This document shows positions 34,626 through 44,187 of a stretch of 64,000 nt of DNA, piece by piece. Position 1 is the first letter of the stretch. The number at the start of each line of letters is the position of its first letter. A program made the translations under genes and the position numbers. Source of the DNA: Gammaproteobacteria bacterium. Its GTDB lineage: Bacteria; Pseudomonadota; Gammaproteobacteria; SZUA-229. Where the stretch lies: assembly GCA_015488885.1 (NCBI GenBank), contig WFMW01000023.1, positions 1 through 64,000 of the forward strand. The letters are read 5' to 3'. Under the pieces are notes generated by a model, which worked only from the letters and a program-made list of their open reading frames with translations, had not been told where the DNA came from and made no database searches.

Positions 34626-35468
34626 ATGGCTTTACTCTCTATCATCCTTGGCTTGATTTTTGATCGTATGTTTCTGCACTGGCATGAACTGCGTGATATG
34701 ACATGGTTTGAATATTATGTAGAAAAAGTCAGCTGGCTCACTCACCAGCAATTACCGCCCCTGCAATATATTCTGAGTGTTGCTCCGGCACTAATGATTA
34801 TTCTTGTTATCCATATCCTGTTATCGGGTCTGCTGTTTAATATACCGTCGCTGGTTTTTGGTATTATGGTTTTCATCTACTGCCTTGGCCCTGCCTGTCT
34901 GGCTACCGACATTGATGCCTACCTGCACGCACGTGAAACGGGCGATGATGATGAAGCCCTGCATTATGCTGGTGCCATTACTGAACAGGCCGCTTCCACT
35001 TCGCCTGACCAGCAAACCACCGATGTTACCCGGGCGATTTTTTTTGTTGCCAACGAGCGTATCTTTGCCGCTATTTTCTGGTTTGTTATTCTCGGCCCAT
35101 GGGGTGCTTTACTGTATCGTTTAACATCACAACTGAGTAAGCAGATAGAACACTATGAACTGGCCACTTTTGCTGACTATATACAGTCAATGATGGCATT
35201 TATACCTGCACGAATGCTGGCGGCGGGTTATGCATTGAGTGGTAATTTCGATGCCGCCTGGCATGCTTATAAAAATCGCCTGCGTTCACTTGATATAGCC
35301 AGCAGTAATTATGATGTACTGGTGGCAACCGGTATCGGTGCCATGAAAAACATGGCGATAAAAAATGAAATTGCCGGTATTCAGGCGGCACAGGCTCTGG
35401 TGATGCGCTCGGTATTAGTATGGGTAGCAGTACTGGCTATACTGACACTGGGCGGATGGTTACAGTAA
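34626..35468 (+). CDS. ampE: AmpE-like inner-membrane protein
   Basis: 280 aa, four to five membrane segments; the start MALLSIILGLIFDRMFLHWHELRD and the segment RIFAAIFWFVILGPWGALLYRL match the AmpE/CobD-related family. Its exact function is unresolved; in enterobacteria ampE forms an operon with ampD, as here. The gene ends only 4 bp from the convergent GltD-like gene, leaving no room for a separate terminator. Confidence 0.88.
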   Translation: MALLSIILGLIFDRMFLHWHELRDMTWFEYYVEKVSWLTHQQLPPLQYILSVAPALMIILVIHILLSGLLFNIPSLVFGIMVFIYCLGPACLATDIDAYLHARETGDDDEALHYAGAITEQAASTSPDQQTTDVTRAIFFVANERIFAAIFWFVILGPWGALLYRLTSQLSKQIEHYELATFADYIQSMMAFIPARMLAAGYALSGNFDAAWHAYKNRLRSLDIASSNYDVLVATGIGAMKNMAIKNEIAGIQAAQALVMRSVLVWVAVLAILTLGGWLQ

Positions 35469-35472
35469 AGCC

Positions 35473-37167
35473 TTAAATATCCTCTACCATCAGAATATAA
35501 CCGGTGGGGCATTCCATGGCACATAAACCACAACCTTTACAGTAATCATAATCAAACACATAATAAGAGCCATCCGCTGCCATTTTTTTGCTTTTTAATA
35601 CGGCATTATCCGGGCATAAGGTCCAGCAATTATCACAACTAAGGCAGCTTCCACAGGAAAAACAACGACGGGTTTCTTTTTCTACCTGTTGAACGCTGAG
35701 GCCTGCTTCAATTTCTGTTTCACCAACACGTTCTGCAACCGGTAACACAGCCTGTTCAGCACGTGGTGCCGGTTCAAAGTATTCGGTATTAAGGTTTTCG
35801 TAGTGCACCACAACGGGTGGTTCAATAACCGGCAAACCCTGTTGTTTCAGCTTCATAGCTATCGCCTGAGCAGTCATACGCCCATTACCGACCGCTTCAG
35901 TTACCGTGCCACCATTGCCGTCAATTGCATCACCACCGGCAAAAACATTCTCACTACCGGCTACCTGCCCCCACGCATCTACCTTGATATGGTGCTCGCC
36001 ATGAACTAAATCTTCCATTCCCTGCTGGTCAACAATCTGCCCGATTGCGGGAATAACCTGATCAACATGCAGAATACTTTCAGTGCCATCAAAAGCAATA
36101 CGATGTAACTTGCCATTATCATCAGGCAATTTGCGCATGCGGATAATTTCTATACCCGTCACTTTTTCACCACGCAGTAACAGGCGCTTGATACCATGAT
36201 GATTAAGAATCTTCACGCCTTCTTCGAGTGCCTGATTAATTTCCCGTGGCATAGCACGCATATCATCGGCCAGTGGATGCGCTGGGTCGGGCATACTACT
36301 ATGAATAATGATATGCGTATCAACACCGTTACGTACCAGCAAACGCGCGATATCAATAGCAGTATTACCACCGCCAATGACAACGGCTGTTTTCATTGGT
36401 GGCAGGGCACCGACATCCCCCCACTCTTTTAACAAATGCAGTCCCTGATGCAAATCACGCGGTGTGACACCATCAATACTCCATTCGCTACTCTTCATCA
36501 CACCGGGTGCCAGAAAGACAGCGGCATAGCGTCGTTGCAGTTCATCCAGATTCATTTCACGCCCGAGTTTAAAGTCGGCAGTAAAATTTATACCTGCTTT
36601 AAGCAGGCGCCGGGTTTCGGCCCTGACCACATCATCTGGCAGGCGGTAGTTGGGAATGGTAAATAATGTACCACCAGCTTCTGCCTCCTCATCAAAAACG
36701 GTTACCTGCAGACCGTTACGCAAGCAATGCCAGGCAGCTGACAGCCCAGCAGGGCCAGCCCCTAACACTGCAATATGCGGGGCATCAGCGGGGGGGGCAG
36801 TAACCGGATAAGCCCAGTCATGTTCAATCGCCAGATCGCCCAGATAGCGTTCGATACTGTGAATAGCCAAAGGCTGGTCATAATCGCCACGGTTACAGCC
36901 GGTTTCGCAGGGGTGCGGGCACACTCTCCCGGTAATGGCTGGCAGCGGATTGATACTCACCAGTTCTTCCCAGGCCTGCTGAGGTTTACCACTATCAAGC
37001 AAGGCAATATAAGCCTGTGGATCCTCACCTGCCGGGCAGGATGCATGACAGGGCGCAGCACGATATTCATGTTGTGGACGCTGTACGCGCCAGGTACCGG
37101 TATGATAATTACAGCTGGTGTCACCCCAGGCAAAGCCACCACGGGTTAATTTCAGTTTTGTATTCAT
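35473..37167 (-). CDS. GltD-like FAD/NAD(P) oxidoreductase fused to a 2x[4Fe-4S] ferredoxin (POR-associated)
   Basis: 564 aa. N-terminal Cys cluster (HASCPAGEDPQAY, GRVCPHPCETGC) as in glutamate-synthase small subunits; FAD GxGxxG in IAVLGAGPAGLSAAWH; NAD(P) site AVVIGGGNTAIDIARLL; second FAD motif FAGGDAIDGNGGTV. The C-terminal ferredoxin has CLSCDNCWTLCP and CKGCGLCAMECP. It overlaps the porB stop (ATGA), so it replaces the separate PorD ferredoxin. Inferred role: passing electrons between NAD(P)H and the 2-oxoacid oxidoreductase. Cytosolic. Confidence 0.85.
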   Translation of the reverse strand: MNTKLKLTRGGFAWGDTSCNYHTGTWRVQRPQHEYRAAPCHASCPAGEDPQAYIALLDSGKPQQAWEELVSINPLPAITGRVCPHPCETGCNRGDYDQPLAIHSIERYLGDLAIEHDWAYPVTAPPADAPHIAVLGAGPAGLSAAWHCLRNGLQVTVFDEEAEAGGTLFTIPNYRLPDDVVRAETRRLLKAGINFTADFKLGREMNLDELQRRYAAVFLAPGVMKSSEWSIDGVTPRDLHQGLHLLKEWGDVGALPPMKTAVVIGGGNTAIDIARLLVRNGVDTHIIIHSSMPDPAHPLADDMRAMPREINQALEEGVKILNHHGIKRLLLRGEKVTGIEIIRMRKLPDDNGKLHRIAFDGTESILHVDQVIPAIGQIVDQQGMEDLVHGEHHIKVDAWGQVAGSENVFAGGDAIDGNGGTVTEAVGNGRMTAQAIAMKLKQQGLPVIEPPVVVHYENLNTEYFEPAPRAEQAVLPVAERVGETEIEAGLSVQQVEKETRRCFSCGSCLSCDNCWTLCPDNAVLKSKKMAADGSYYVFDYDYCKGCGLCAMECPTGYILMVEDI

Positions 37168-38165
37168 GCCCAGCGCATCCCCCCGCGTCGTACTGTGTCG
37201 GCACCATCGCTATCCAGCGCATCCATAGTGTCACCCTGCAGATTAAAATGTTTAATATTATGATCAGCCAGCGCCTGAATATGCTCCAGTTCTTCCCGTG
37301 CACGGGCATCCTTTGTGGTGAACAGATGCCGAAAACGTTGCTGCATTTTCAGATATTCAACCACGGGTTTAGGATGACGTATTGGCATACTACCAATCAG
37401 CTCGGTACGCTCCAGCTCAATCACCGGGAACAGCCCGGTCTGTACGGCAAGCCGCGCCACTTTAATACTGTTAGCACCATCATGCCCCCAGCCCAACGGA
37501 CAGGGACAGTGAATATGGATAAACGTCGGACCTTCTATATCCATAGCACGGCGCACTTTTTTACGAATATCGGAGGGATAGGCAATCGAAGTCGTTGCCG
37601 CATAGGGAATATGATGCGCGGCGACAATAGTCAGAATATCTTTTTTAAGGTGACGTTTCCCCATCCGTTCACTACCCGGTGGTGACGTCGTGGTCATCGC
37701 TGCATGAGGTGTTGAACTGGAACGCTGAATACCTGTATTCATATACGCTTCATTATCAAAGCACACATAAAGCACATTATGACCACGTTCCAGCATACCT
37801 GAAATTGCCTGAAAACCAATATCGAAAGTGCCACCGTCACCGCCAAAAGCCAGTACTTTTGTACTTTTACCCTGCGCTTTCAACGCCGCTTCCATCCCCG
37901 ATGCAATGGCACCGGCATTTTCAAACACCGAATGCATCCACGGTATATGCCAGGCAGATTCGGGCCAGGGTGTGGTAAAAATTTCCAGACAGCCGGTCGC
38001 ATTGGCCACCACCACATCCGGGCCGGCGGCTTCGGTAACCAGACGCGCAGCCAGTGCCTGACCACAGCCAAGACAGGCACGATGACCGGATTTGATTCCT
38101 TCAAAACGTGGCTGGTTACGACGCAGCTGTTCAATGGATATAGCGGAATTTTTCTCTGTATTCAT
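37164..38165 (-). CDS. porB: 2-oxoacid (pyruvate):ferredoxin oxidoreductase, beta (TPP) subunit
   Basis: ATG 38165 gives MNTEKNSAISIEQLRR and 333 aa; the longer reading upstream overlaps porA and is not family-like. Cluster Cys in HRACLGCGQALAARL, TPP/Mg motif LAFGGDGGTFDIGFQA then VCFDNEAYMNTG, and a further Cys pair in HIHCPCPLGWGH. Converts pyruvate plus CoA to acetyl-CoA and CO2 with reduced ferredoxin, or the reverse. Third gene of the porG-porA-porB-GltD/ferredoxin operon. Confidence 0.9.
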   Translation of the reverse strand: MNTEKNSAISIEQLRRNQPRFEGIKSGHRACLGCGQALAARLVTEAAGPDVVVANATGCLEIFTTPWPESAWHIPWMHSVFENAGAIASGMEAALKAQGKSTKVLAFGGDGGTFDIGFQAISGMLERGHNVLYVCFDNEAYMNTGIQRSSSTPHAAMTTTSPPGSERMGKRHLKKDILTIVAAHHIPYAATTSIAYPSDIRKKVRRAMDIEGPTFIHIHCPCPLGWGHDGANSIKVARLAVQTGLFPVIELERTELIGSMPIRHPKPVVEYLKMQQRFRHLFTTKDARAREELEHIQALADHNIKHFNLQGDTMDALDSDGADTVRRGGMRWA

Positions 38166-38190
38166 GATTAGTTCAGCGGCTCCTGAAGTT

Positions 38191-39372
38191 CTACTCAACA
38201 CCATAATCTTCGACGGGAAGACGTTCCAGCTCGACGTCGATAATGGTAAACGGCGCCGGTTCTTCAAGCTGAATACGGCGGTGTAATTTTCGATATATTT
38301 CCAGTGGTATATCACGCCCACCCAGACCAACCGCAAAACTATGTACCCGCGTTGCGGCATGCACACTGGTTAAAGAAGCCTGTACTTCTGGTGCAACAAT
38401 ACCACCATAGCCGGGAGACAGTGCACGTTCCAGCACGATTAAATCAGTCAGGCCCTGGCAGGCTTCACACAGAGCCGCTACCGGGAATGGCCGAAAGGCA
38501 CGCAGATTGATGATTTTTGTCGCCGGTAAATCGGGGTATTCCTCACGTGCTTCAACCAGTGTGCCATAAACGGAACCCAGGGTGAGAATACCAATTTTTG
38601 CATCATCCGGGCCATCAATGCTCAGCAAACCACCCGACGCACGCCCACTGATTTTTGCCCAGTCGGCATCAGCAGCAACAATTTCATCGGCGGCATGTAA
38701 TAAAGCCTGATGATGCGAATAACGTGCCTCCGGGAAAAAGTCGGGGGAAACCAGCGTTCCCATACTGGTTGGCTGTGCCGGGTTCAAAGCCCGTTTAAAA
38801 TTAAACGCAGGCAAAAACTGGTCAACCATTGCCTGTTCAGGAATATCGATCGGTTCCAGCGTATGTGTCAGCGTAAACCCGTCCACACATACCATTACCG
38901 GTAATTCCGTGCGTTCCGCAATACGATAAGCCTGTATGGTCGTATCAACAGCATCCTGATTATCGGCACAATATAACTGTATCCAGCCGGCATCACGTAC
39001 CGCCATCGAATCCTGCTGGTCATTCCAGATTGAAATAGGTGCCGAAACGGCCCGGTTTGCACAGGTCATCACCATCGGAATACGCATACCGGCAATGTTG
39101 TATAAAACTTCAGCCATCAACAAAATACCCTGTGAAGCACTGGCCGTATAGGTGCGCGAACCGGCACAGGCCGCACCCAGCACAACGGAAGCAGCTGAAA
39201 ATTCACTCTCCACACTCACCATTTCACAATGCATTTTGCCATTAGCGACCAGTTTGGCAATATTCTCTACAATATGGGTCTGCGGGGTAATCGGGTAAGC
39301 AGCCACGACCTGTGGCCGGCAGCTTGCCACGGCCTGTGCGATAGCCTGAGACCCTTCCAGTGCTTTAAGCAT
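38191..39372 (-). CDS. porA: 2-oxoacid (pyruvate):ferredoxin oxidoreductase, alpha subunit
   Basis: 393 aa. Pyrimidine-binding domain opens EGSQAIAQAVASCRPQVVAAYPITPQTHIVE, followed by SVESEFSAASVVLGA and TASASQGILLMAEVLY, the standard PorA landmarks. ATG at 39372 with GGAGGT upstream overlaps the porG end by 8 bp. The C-terminal domain has LVEAREEYPD and VLERALSPGYGG. Pyruvate is the probable substrate; 2-ketoisovalerate cannot be excluded from sequence alone. Confidence 0.9.
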   Translation of the reverse strand: MLKALEGSQAIAQAVASCRPQVVAAYPITPQTHIVENIAKLVANGKMHCEMVSVESEFSAASVVLGAACAGSRTYTASASQGILLMAEVLYNIAGMRIPMVMTCANRAVSAPISIWNDQQDSMAVRDAGWIQLYCADNQDAVDTTIQAYRIAERTELPVMVCVDGFTLTHTLEPIDIPEQAMVDQFLPAFNFKRALNPAQPTSMGTLVSPDFFPEARYSHHQALLHAADEIVAADADWAKISGRASGGLLSIDGPDDAKIGILTLGSVYGTLVEAREEYPDLPATKIINLRAFRPFPVAALCEACQGLTDLIVLERALSPGYGGIVAPEVQASLTSVHAATRVHSFAVGLGGRDIPLEIYRKLHRRIQLEEPAPFTIIDVELERLPVEDYGVE

Positions 39373-39931
39373 TTGCTACCTCCTGCCATTGATTGTGTTC
39401 AACTTTTTTTGCTGCCGCTTCAATTAAAGCCAGGTTTTTTTCCAGCACCTTATCCTGAAAGCGCTGTTCAAGGGCATGTTCTAAAGCCGCCTGGGGTAAC
39501 AGGCCAGTCAGGTTAAGAAATGCTGATAATAATGCCGTATTAGGTACTGGCCGACCAAGATACTCCTTTGCCATCTGCGTTGCCGGCAGCGTTACCACCC
39601 TGGCATCGAGCGTATCAGCGAATGCCTCACTGCTACGAACTGAATTTAATAAAATACGGCCACCGGGTTTTAAACCATTAATAATACCGGGTATATGTAG
39701 CAGCGCTTCATCCTGAATAATCAGAAAATCGGGGGAAACAATCTGGCAACGGCGGCGAATAATTTTATTATTAAGGCGGGCGAAGGCAATAACCGGCGCG
39801 CCTCTACGTTCAGCACCAAATGCCGGAAACGCCTGTGCATACCAGCCTTCGGTAAAGGCTGCCGTGGCCAGTAAATAGGCTGCCACCACATTACCCTGGC
39901 CACCACGCCCATGAATACGAACTTCAATCAT
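39365..39931 (-). CDS. porG: 2-oxoacid (pyruvate):ferredoxin oxidoreductase, gamma subunit
   Basis: 188 aa. Begins MIEVRIHGRGGQGNVVAAYLL and has FPAFGAERRGAPVIAFARL, the CoA-binding-domain signature of the gamma subunit. It is the first gene of the operon; 332 bp of non-coding DNA separate it from the divergent amgK. Confidence 0.9.
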   Translation of the reverse strand: MIEVRIHGRGGQGNVVAAYLLATAAFTEGWYAQAFPAFGAERRGAPVIAFARLNNKIIRRRCQIVSPDFLIIQDEALLHIPGIINGLKPGGRILLNSVRSSEAFADTLDARVVTLPATQMAKEYLGRPVPNTALLSAFLNLTGLLPQAALEHALEQRFQDKVLEKNLALIEAAAKKVEHNQWQEVANA

Positions 39932-40263
39932 AGTAAAGCCTGCCTTTTGTTATTAAACCCTTTGTTGTTAAACCCTTTGTCATGAAAAGTGACATTAATG
40001 ATGTCATTAACGTCTGTTATTATTATTCTACTACACAAGCACTTTTTTATGGGGTGCCGTTGTTACCACTACCCTGTCAATAACGCGTGCCTGAATACTG
40101 AGCAATAATATTAAATAATACTACGTATTTTGCTATGATATTTATCAAGTAACTAACAGGAAAATCGCAAAAGTATCTTTTAACTGAAGTAACAGCTTTG
40201 ATAGGCTACAATACTGCCGACTATTAATAATGACACTATCAACCAAATCAGGATAATCATTTC
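39932..40263. other. Divergent intergenic region between porG and amgK
   Basis: No gene was seen. A 15-bp tandem pair (TTTGTTATTAAACCC at 39946, TTTGTTGTTAAACCC at 39961) lies near porG. A candidate promoter toward amgK is TTGATA (40198) with TATTAA (40222) at 18-bp spacing. The two operons presumably start here. Confidence 0.5.
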
Positions 40264-41232
40264 ATGGATCGCCTGTCACAACTTCAACAATGGCTGGAAT
40301 CCATCGAAGAAAACAGCTTCACCGATATTCAGCCTGCCTCTGCCGATGCCAGTTTCCGGCAGTATTTCCGTGTTTATCATCGCCGCCAGCACTGCCATTA
40401 TATTGTTATGGATGCCCCGCCGGAAAAAGAGGACTGTCACCCGTTTATCCATATTACCGAGCTTATCCGTGGCGCTGGCGTGAACGCACCACAAATTTAT
40501 GCCAGCAGTGTTGCACAGGGTTTTTTATTACTCGCCGACCTTGGCAACCGACCCTATCTGGATGCATTAAACAATAATACAGCCGAACAGCTGTATTCTG
40601 ACGCGATTAATGCTTTAATAAAAATGCAGTCGATTAAAGCCATTCTTCCTGCTTATGATTGTGCATTATTGCAGACAGAAATGAACCTGTTTGAAATCTG
40701 GTATCTGAATCGACATCTTGATATCCATCTCAACCCGGAACAGAAAACAGCCCTGCAAGCGATTTTTAACTTGCTTATCCATACTGCTGAAGAGCAGCCA
40801 CAGGTATTCGTGCATCGTGATTATCATTCACGCAATCTGATGCTGACCGAGCAAAACAATCCCGGTGTTATCGATTATCAGGATGCAGTAAACGGTCCCA
40901 TCAGCTACGACCTGGTTTCATTATTCAAAGACTGTTATATTCACTGGCCGCGAGAAAAAACCGAACACTGGCTAAAACAATATTTATCGCGACTGAACAT
41001 TGACTATTCCATCACCCCGGCAACCCTGCTGCGCTGGTTCGATTTAATGGGTGTACAGCGGCATCTCAAAGTGCTGGGTATTTTTGCCCGGCTGAATTAT
41101 CGTGATGGCAAACAACAGTATCTCAACGACCTGCCTTTAACACTGCAATATCTGCTGGAAACCTGCGATTATTATGCTGAATTAAAACCTTTAAAACAGC
41201 TGCTGGTAATGGCCACTACAAAACCGTTATGA
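40264..41232 (+). CDS. amgK: N-acetylmuramate/N-acetylglucosamine kinase AmgK
   Basis: Aminoglycoside-phosphotransferase-fold sugar kinase, 322 aa, that phosphorylates MurNAc/GlcNAc at the anomeric position. Catalytic loop FVHRDYHSRNLMLTEQ and metal motif GVIDYQDAVNGPISYDLVSL are clear. ATGA overlap with murU. Part of the wall-recycling bypass to UDP-MurNAc that avoids de novo synthesis. Confidence 0.93.
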   Translation: MDRLSQLQQWLESIEENSFTDIQPASADASFRQYFRVYHRRQHCHYIVMDAPPEKEDCHPFIHITELIRGAGVNAPQIYASSVAQGFLLLADLGNRPYLDALNNNTAEQLYSDAINALIKMQSIKAILPAYDCALLQTEMNLFEIWYLNRHLDIHLNPEQKTALQAIFNLLIHTAEEQPQVFVHRDYHSRNLMLTEQNNPGVIDYQDAVNGPISYDLVSLFKDCYIHWPREKTEHWLKQYLSRLNIDYSITPATLLRWFDLMGVQRHLKVLGIFARLNYRDGKQQYLNDLPLTLQYLLETCDYYAELKPLKQLLVMATTKPL

Positions 41233-41900
41233 AAGCCATGATCCTTGCCGCCGGACGTGGCGAACGCATGCGCCCGCTCACGGATGCCACGCCCAAACCA
41301 TTGCTGGAAGTCGCCGGAAAAGCATTGATCGAATATCATCTGGAAAAGCTGGCTGCCGCCGGGTTCAAGGAGGTTATTATCAATACCGCCTGGCTGGCAG
41401 AAAAGCTTCACCGGCGACTGGGTGATGGCAGCCGGTATCACCTGCACCTTGTTTATGCTGATGAAAATGAAGCACTGGAAACGGCTGGCGGTATCTATCA
41501 TGCCCTGCCGCTGTTAGCTAATGCCCCCTTTCTGGTGGTGAACGGGGATATCTGGAGTGACTTTGATTTTGCCTCCATCCAGCCACTTGCACCCGGCCTG
41601 CAGGCACATTTAATTTTAGTCAGCAACCCGCCCCATCATCCTCAGGGCGATTTTGCTATTGAAAATGATCGCTTGAGCAACCGGCAGACAGGGCGTTACA
41701 CCTACAGCGGCATAGGGGTTTATTCACCCGCGTTTTTCAGTGCCTGCAAACCGGGTAAAGCCGCCCTGGCACCACTGCTTAGAGAGAAAGCGGATCAACA
41801 CCTGATCAGCGCACAGCTTTATTCCGGTTACTGGACAGATATTGGCACTTTCGAGCGTTTACAGGCACTGGAGAACAGGCTCAGGAAAGCGGCTGAATAA
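41229..41900 (+). CDS. murU: N-acetylmuramate alpha-1-phosphate uridylyltransferase MurU
   Basis: Nucleotidyltransferase of 223 aa that makes UDP-MurNAc from MurNAc-1-P. N-terminal MILAAGRGERMRPLTDATPK, the pyrophosphorylase signature with KPLLEVAGKALIEYHLEKL; metal Asp in LVVNGDIWSDFDF; end YSGYWTDIGTFERLQALE. Co-transcribed with amgK. It converges with the chalcone-isomerase-like gene, 7 bp apart. Confidence 0.93.
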   Translation: MKAMILAAGRGERMRPLTDATPKPLLEVAGKALIEYHLEKLAAAGFKEVIINTAWLAEKLHRRLGDGSRYHLHLVYADENEALETAGGIYHALPLLANAPFLVVNGDIWSDFDFASIQPLAPGLQAHLILVSNPPHHPQGDFAIENDRLSNRQTGRYTYSGIGVYSPAFFSACKPGKAALAPLLREKADQHLISAQLYSGYWTDIGTFERLQALENRLRKAAE

Positions 41901-41907
41901 CACCACC

Positions 41908-42501
41908 TCAATATTCATCATTACTATCATCACTGGCCAGCATCGCTTCCTTCAAATCATCATCCGCTGGTTCATCACCCAGCCAGATATCAAGCAATGC
42001 GGTATTAAAATCCCGACCTTTTATCACCCCTTTGACTTTACCTTTTATGCTTACCCGTGTCCCCACGCCGGGAATATAATCCAGCAACACAATATCACCT
42101 TTTTTTAAATCTGCAAACATCGCATCGAACTGGCGGATGGCTGGCTGGAGTTTTTTAAACTGTGCTGCCGAGGTGTTGTCTTCAAAACCCTCATTCCAGG
42201 CATCAACCAGTTTTTCCCTGCCCACCTCACCATAGATAAAATGCATCACCACACGTTTGGGGCCATTCAATGCCTGCACCGCATCACGGCTGCTTACTTT
42301 TTTTTCGGTATAGAGTGCACCGGCATAAATCTTGAAAAAGAATTTGGTTCGATACCCCACACCGTTTAACTGTAGCTGGGTATGGGTACCGGCAATGGTG
42401 ACATGATTGGGAAAATTCAAATCACCCAGTTTTTTAGCAATGACTGGATTAAAGCAGGCTGACACAGCAATAGCCAGCAGGATATAAACAAATTTTTTCA
42501 C
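41908..42501 (-). CDS. Exported chalcone-isomerase-like domain protein
   Basis: 197 aa from GTG 42501, preceded by AGGAG at 6-8 bases; a longer reading to 42558 lacks a ribosome site. Signal peptide KFVYILLAIAVSACFNPVIA includes a possible lipobox (VSAC). The domain core NGVGYRTKFFFKIYAGALYT and YIPGVGTRVSIKGKVKG matches the bacterial chalcone-isomerase-like family, whose members are periplasmic and bind fatty acids or unknown ligands. Acidic C-terminal tail. Confidence 0.75.
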   Translation of the reverse strand: MKKFVYILLAIAVSACFNPVIAKKLGDLNFPNHVTIAGTHTQLQLNGVGYRTKFFFKIYAGALYTEKKVSSRDAVQALNGPKRVVMHFIYGEVGREKLVDAWNEGFEDNTSAAQFKKLQPAIRQFDAMFADLKKGDIVLLDYIPGVGTRVSIKGKVKGVIKGRDFNTALLDIWLGDEPADDDLKEAMLASDDSNDEY

Positions 42502-42744
42502 TCCATATCTCCTCTGATAATAAAAATAGATGATTACATTTAGGGATACTCTGAACAAGTCTGGATACAGCAGATTGAGAACCAGTAGTTTCAGAGCAAG
42601 GTGCCAAAAGACTGGAATAGTTTTTAATTGCCTGGTAACGCAACAATGAGAACACTGAACTTATAAAGGCGTATTCACGACTTATTCAGATGTTCCTTAG
42701 TATGACTATAACATTACTGCACAACTAACCCCAGTCGGGCTTTT

Positions 42745-44187
42745 TCATTTATACCTTAAATCCAGCTGCCGCGCGGCCTTGACTTCATCCAGACGTTTCA
42801 CCGGCAGGGTTTGCGGCGCCTCTTTTAATAACTGCGGGCGGGTATGTGCTTCATGCAAGATCTGTTCTAACGCAGCCATAAACGCATCCAGCACCTCCTT
42901 ACTTTCGGTTTCTGTGGGTTCAATCAGCAGACATTCTGCAATTAACATCGGAAAATAGGTGGTCGGTGCATGAAAGCCCATATCCAGTAAGCGCTTGGCA
43001 AAATCCATAGCGGAGACATGACAGGTTTTTGCGACCTGTTTCAGGGTAATAATAAATTCGTGTGAGGCACGGCGATTATCGATACCCAGATCAAAGCCAC
43101 GGCGTTTTGCCTCAGCCTGCATATAGTTCGCATTAAGCGTGGCAAATTCGGCCACTCGCTCCATCCCCTCCGCCCCTAACAGGCGCATATAAATATAGGC
43201 TCGCAATAACACCCCGGGGTTGCCCATAAAAGCCGATAAGCGGCCAATACTCTGTGGGCAATCGACCTCAGTCAGGTAACGGTATGTATCCTTATCTTTT
43301 GTAACCACCGGCAAGGGTAAAAAAGCCTGCAGCCGTTTTGCAACACCGACCGCACCGGAACCCGGCCCGCCGCCACCGTGAGGCGTGGAAAAGGTTTTAT
43401 GCAGATTGGTATGAATCACATCAAATCCCATATCGCCGGGACGGGTTTTACCCAGAATCGCATTCAGATTTGCACCATCGTAATACAGCAGCCCACCGGC
43501 ATCATGTACAATTTTTGCGATGCTTTCGATATTGCGCTCAAATACGCCGAGTGTTGACGGGTTGGTTAACATTAAACCGGCAGTCTGCGGCCCCACGGCG
43601 GCAGTCAGTGCATCGATGTCAACATCACCGTTGGCCAGTGTCGGAATTTCTTTTACGCTGAAACCGCACATCACTGAACTTGCCGGGTTGGTGCCATGTG
43701 CGGCATCCGGTATCAGCATTTCCCGGCGCATCGCATCACCCCGCGCCTGATGATAGGTTTTAATCATCGCCACCCCGGCAAACTCACCCTGCGCACCTGC
43801 CATGGGTGCCAGTGAAAACGCAGCCATACCGGTTATTTCCGCCAGCATTAACTGTAATTCGGCCATGCAGGCAAGAAAACCCTGCTGTTGTGTAGCCGGG
43901 GACAGCGGATGAATGCCGCTAAAACCGGGCAGCATGGCCAGGGTATGACAGACACGCGGGTTATACTTCATGGTACAGGAACCCAGTGGGTAAAACTGCG
44001 TATCAATCGAAAAATTCTGTTGTGACAGACGGGTATAGTGGCGCACGGCCTGCAGCTCAGACACCTGCGGCAAAGCTGCGGATTCCGGTCTTAATAAATG
44101 CGCGGGAATGCCGGTTAAGGGGGCTTTTTGCCGGGGCGCCTGCGGTGCACCTTTACGCCCTTCGGCAGAATGTTCATAAATTAACAT
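42745..44187 (-). CDS. gcvPB: Glycine dehydrogenase (decarboxylating) subunit 2
   Basis: PLP-dependent P-protein, C-terminal half. PLP Lys in VIHTNLHKTFSTPHGGGGPG; CTMKYNPRV and AHGTNPASS are family motifs. 480 aa. It overlaps gcvPA by 7 bp, the two-gene P-protein organisation of many bacteria, unlike the single GcvP of E. coli. Last gene of the gcvT-H-PA-PB operon. Confidence 0.96.
   Translation of the reverse strand: MLIYEHSAEGRKGAPQAPRQKAPLTGIPAHLLRPESAALPQVSELQAVRHYTRLSQQNFSIDTQFYPLGSCTMKYNPRVCHTLAMLPGFSGIHPLSPATQQQGFLACMAELQLMLAEITGMAAFSLAPMAGAQGEFAGVAMIKTYHQARGDAMRREMLIPDAAHGTNPASSVMCGFSVKEIPTLANGDVDIDALTAAVGPQTAGLMLTNPSTLGVFERNIESIAKIVHDAGGLLYYDGANLNAILGKTRPGDMGFDVIHTNLHKTFSTPHGGGGPGSGAVGVAKRLQAFLPLPVVTKDKDTYRYLTEVDCPQSIGRLSAFMGNPGVLLRAYIYMRLLGAEGMERVAEFATLNANYMQAEAKRRGFDLGIDNRRASHEFIITLKQVAKTCHVSAMDFAKRLLDMGFHAPTTYFPMLIAECLLIEPTETESKEVLDAFMAALEQILHEAHTRPQLLKEAPQTLPVKRLDEVKAARQLDLRYK

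Noticed and set aside
37167-38366. 400-residue form of porB
   Set aside because: The extra N-terminus overlaps porA in another frame and is unlike PorB; ATG 38165 matches the family.
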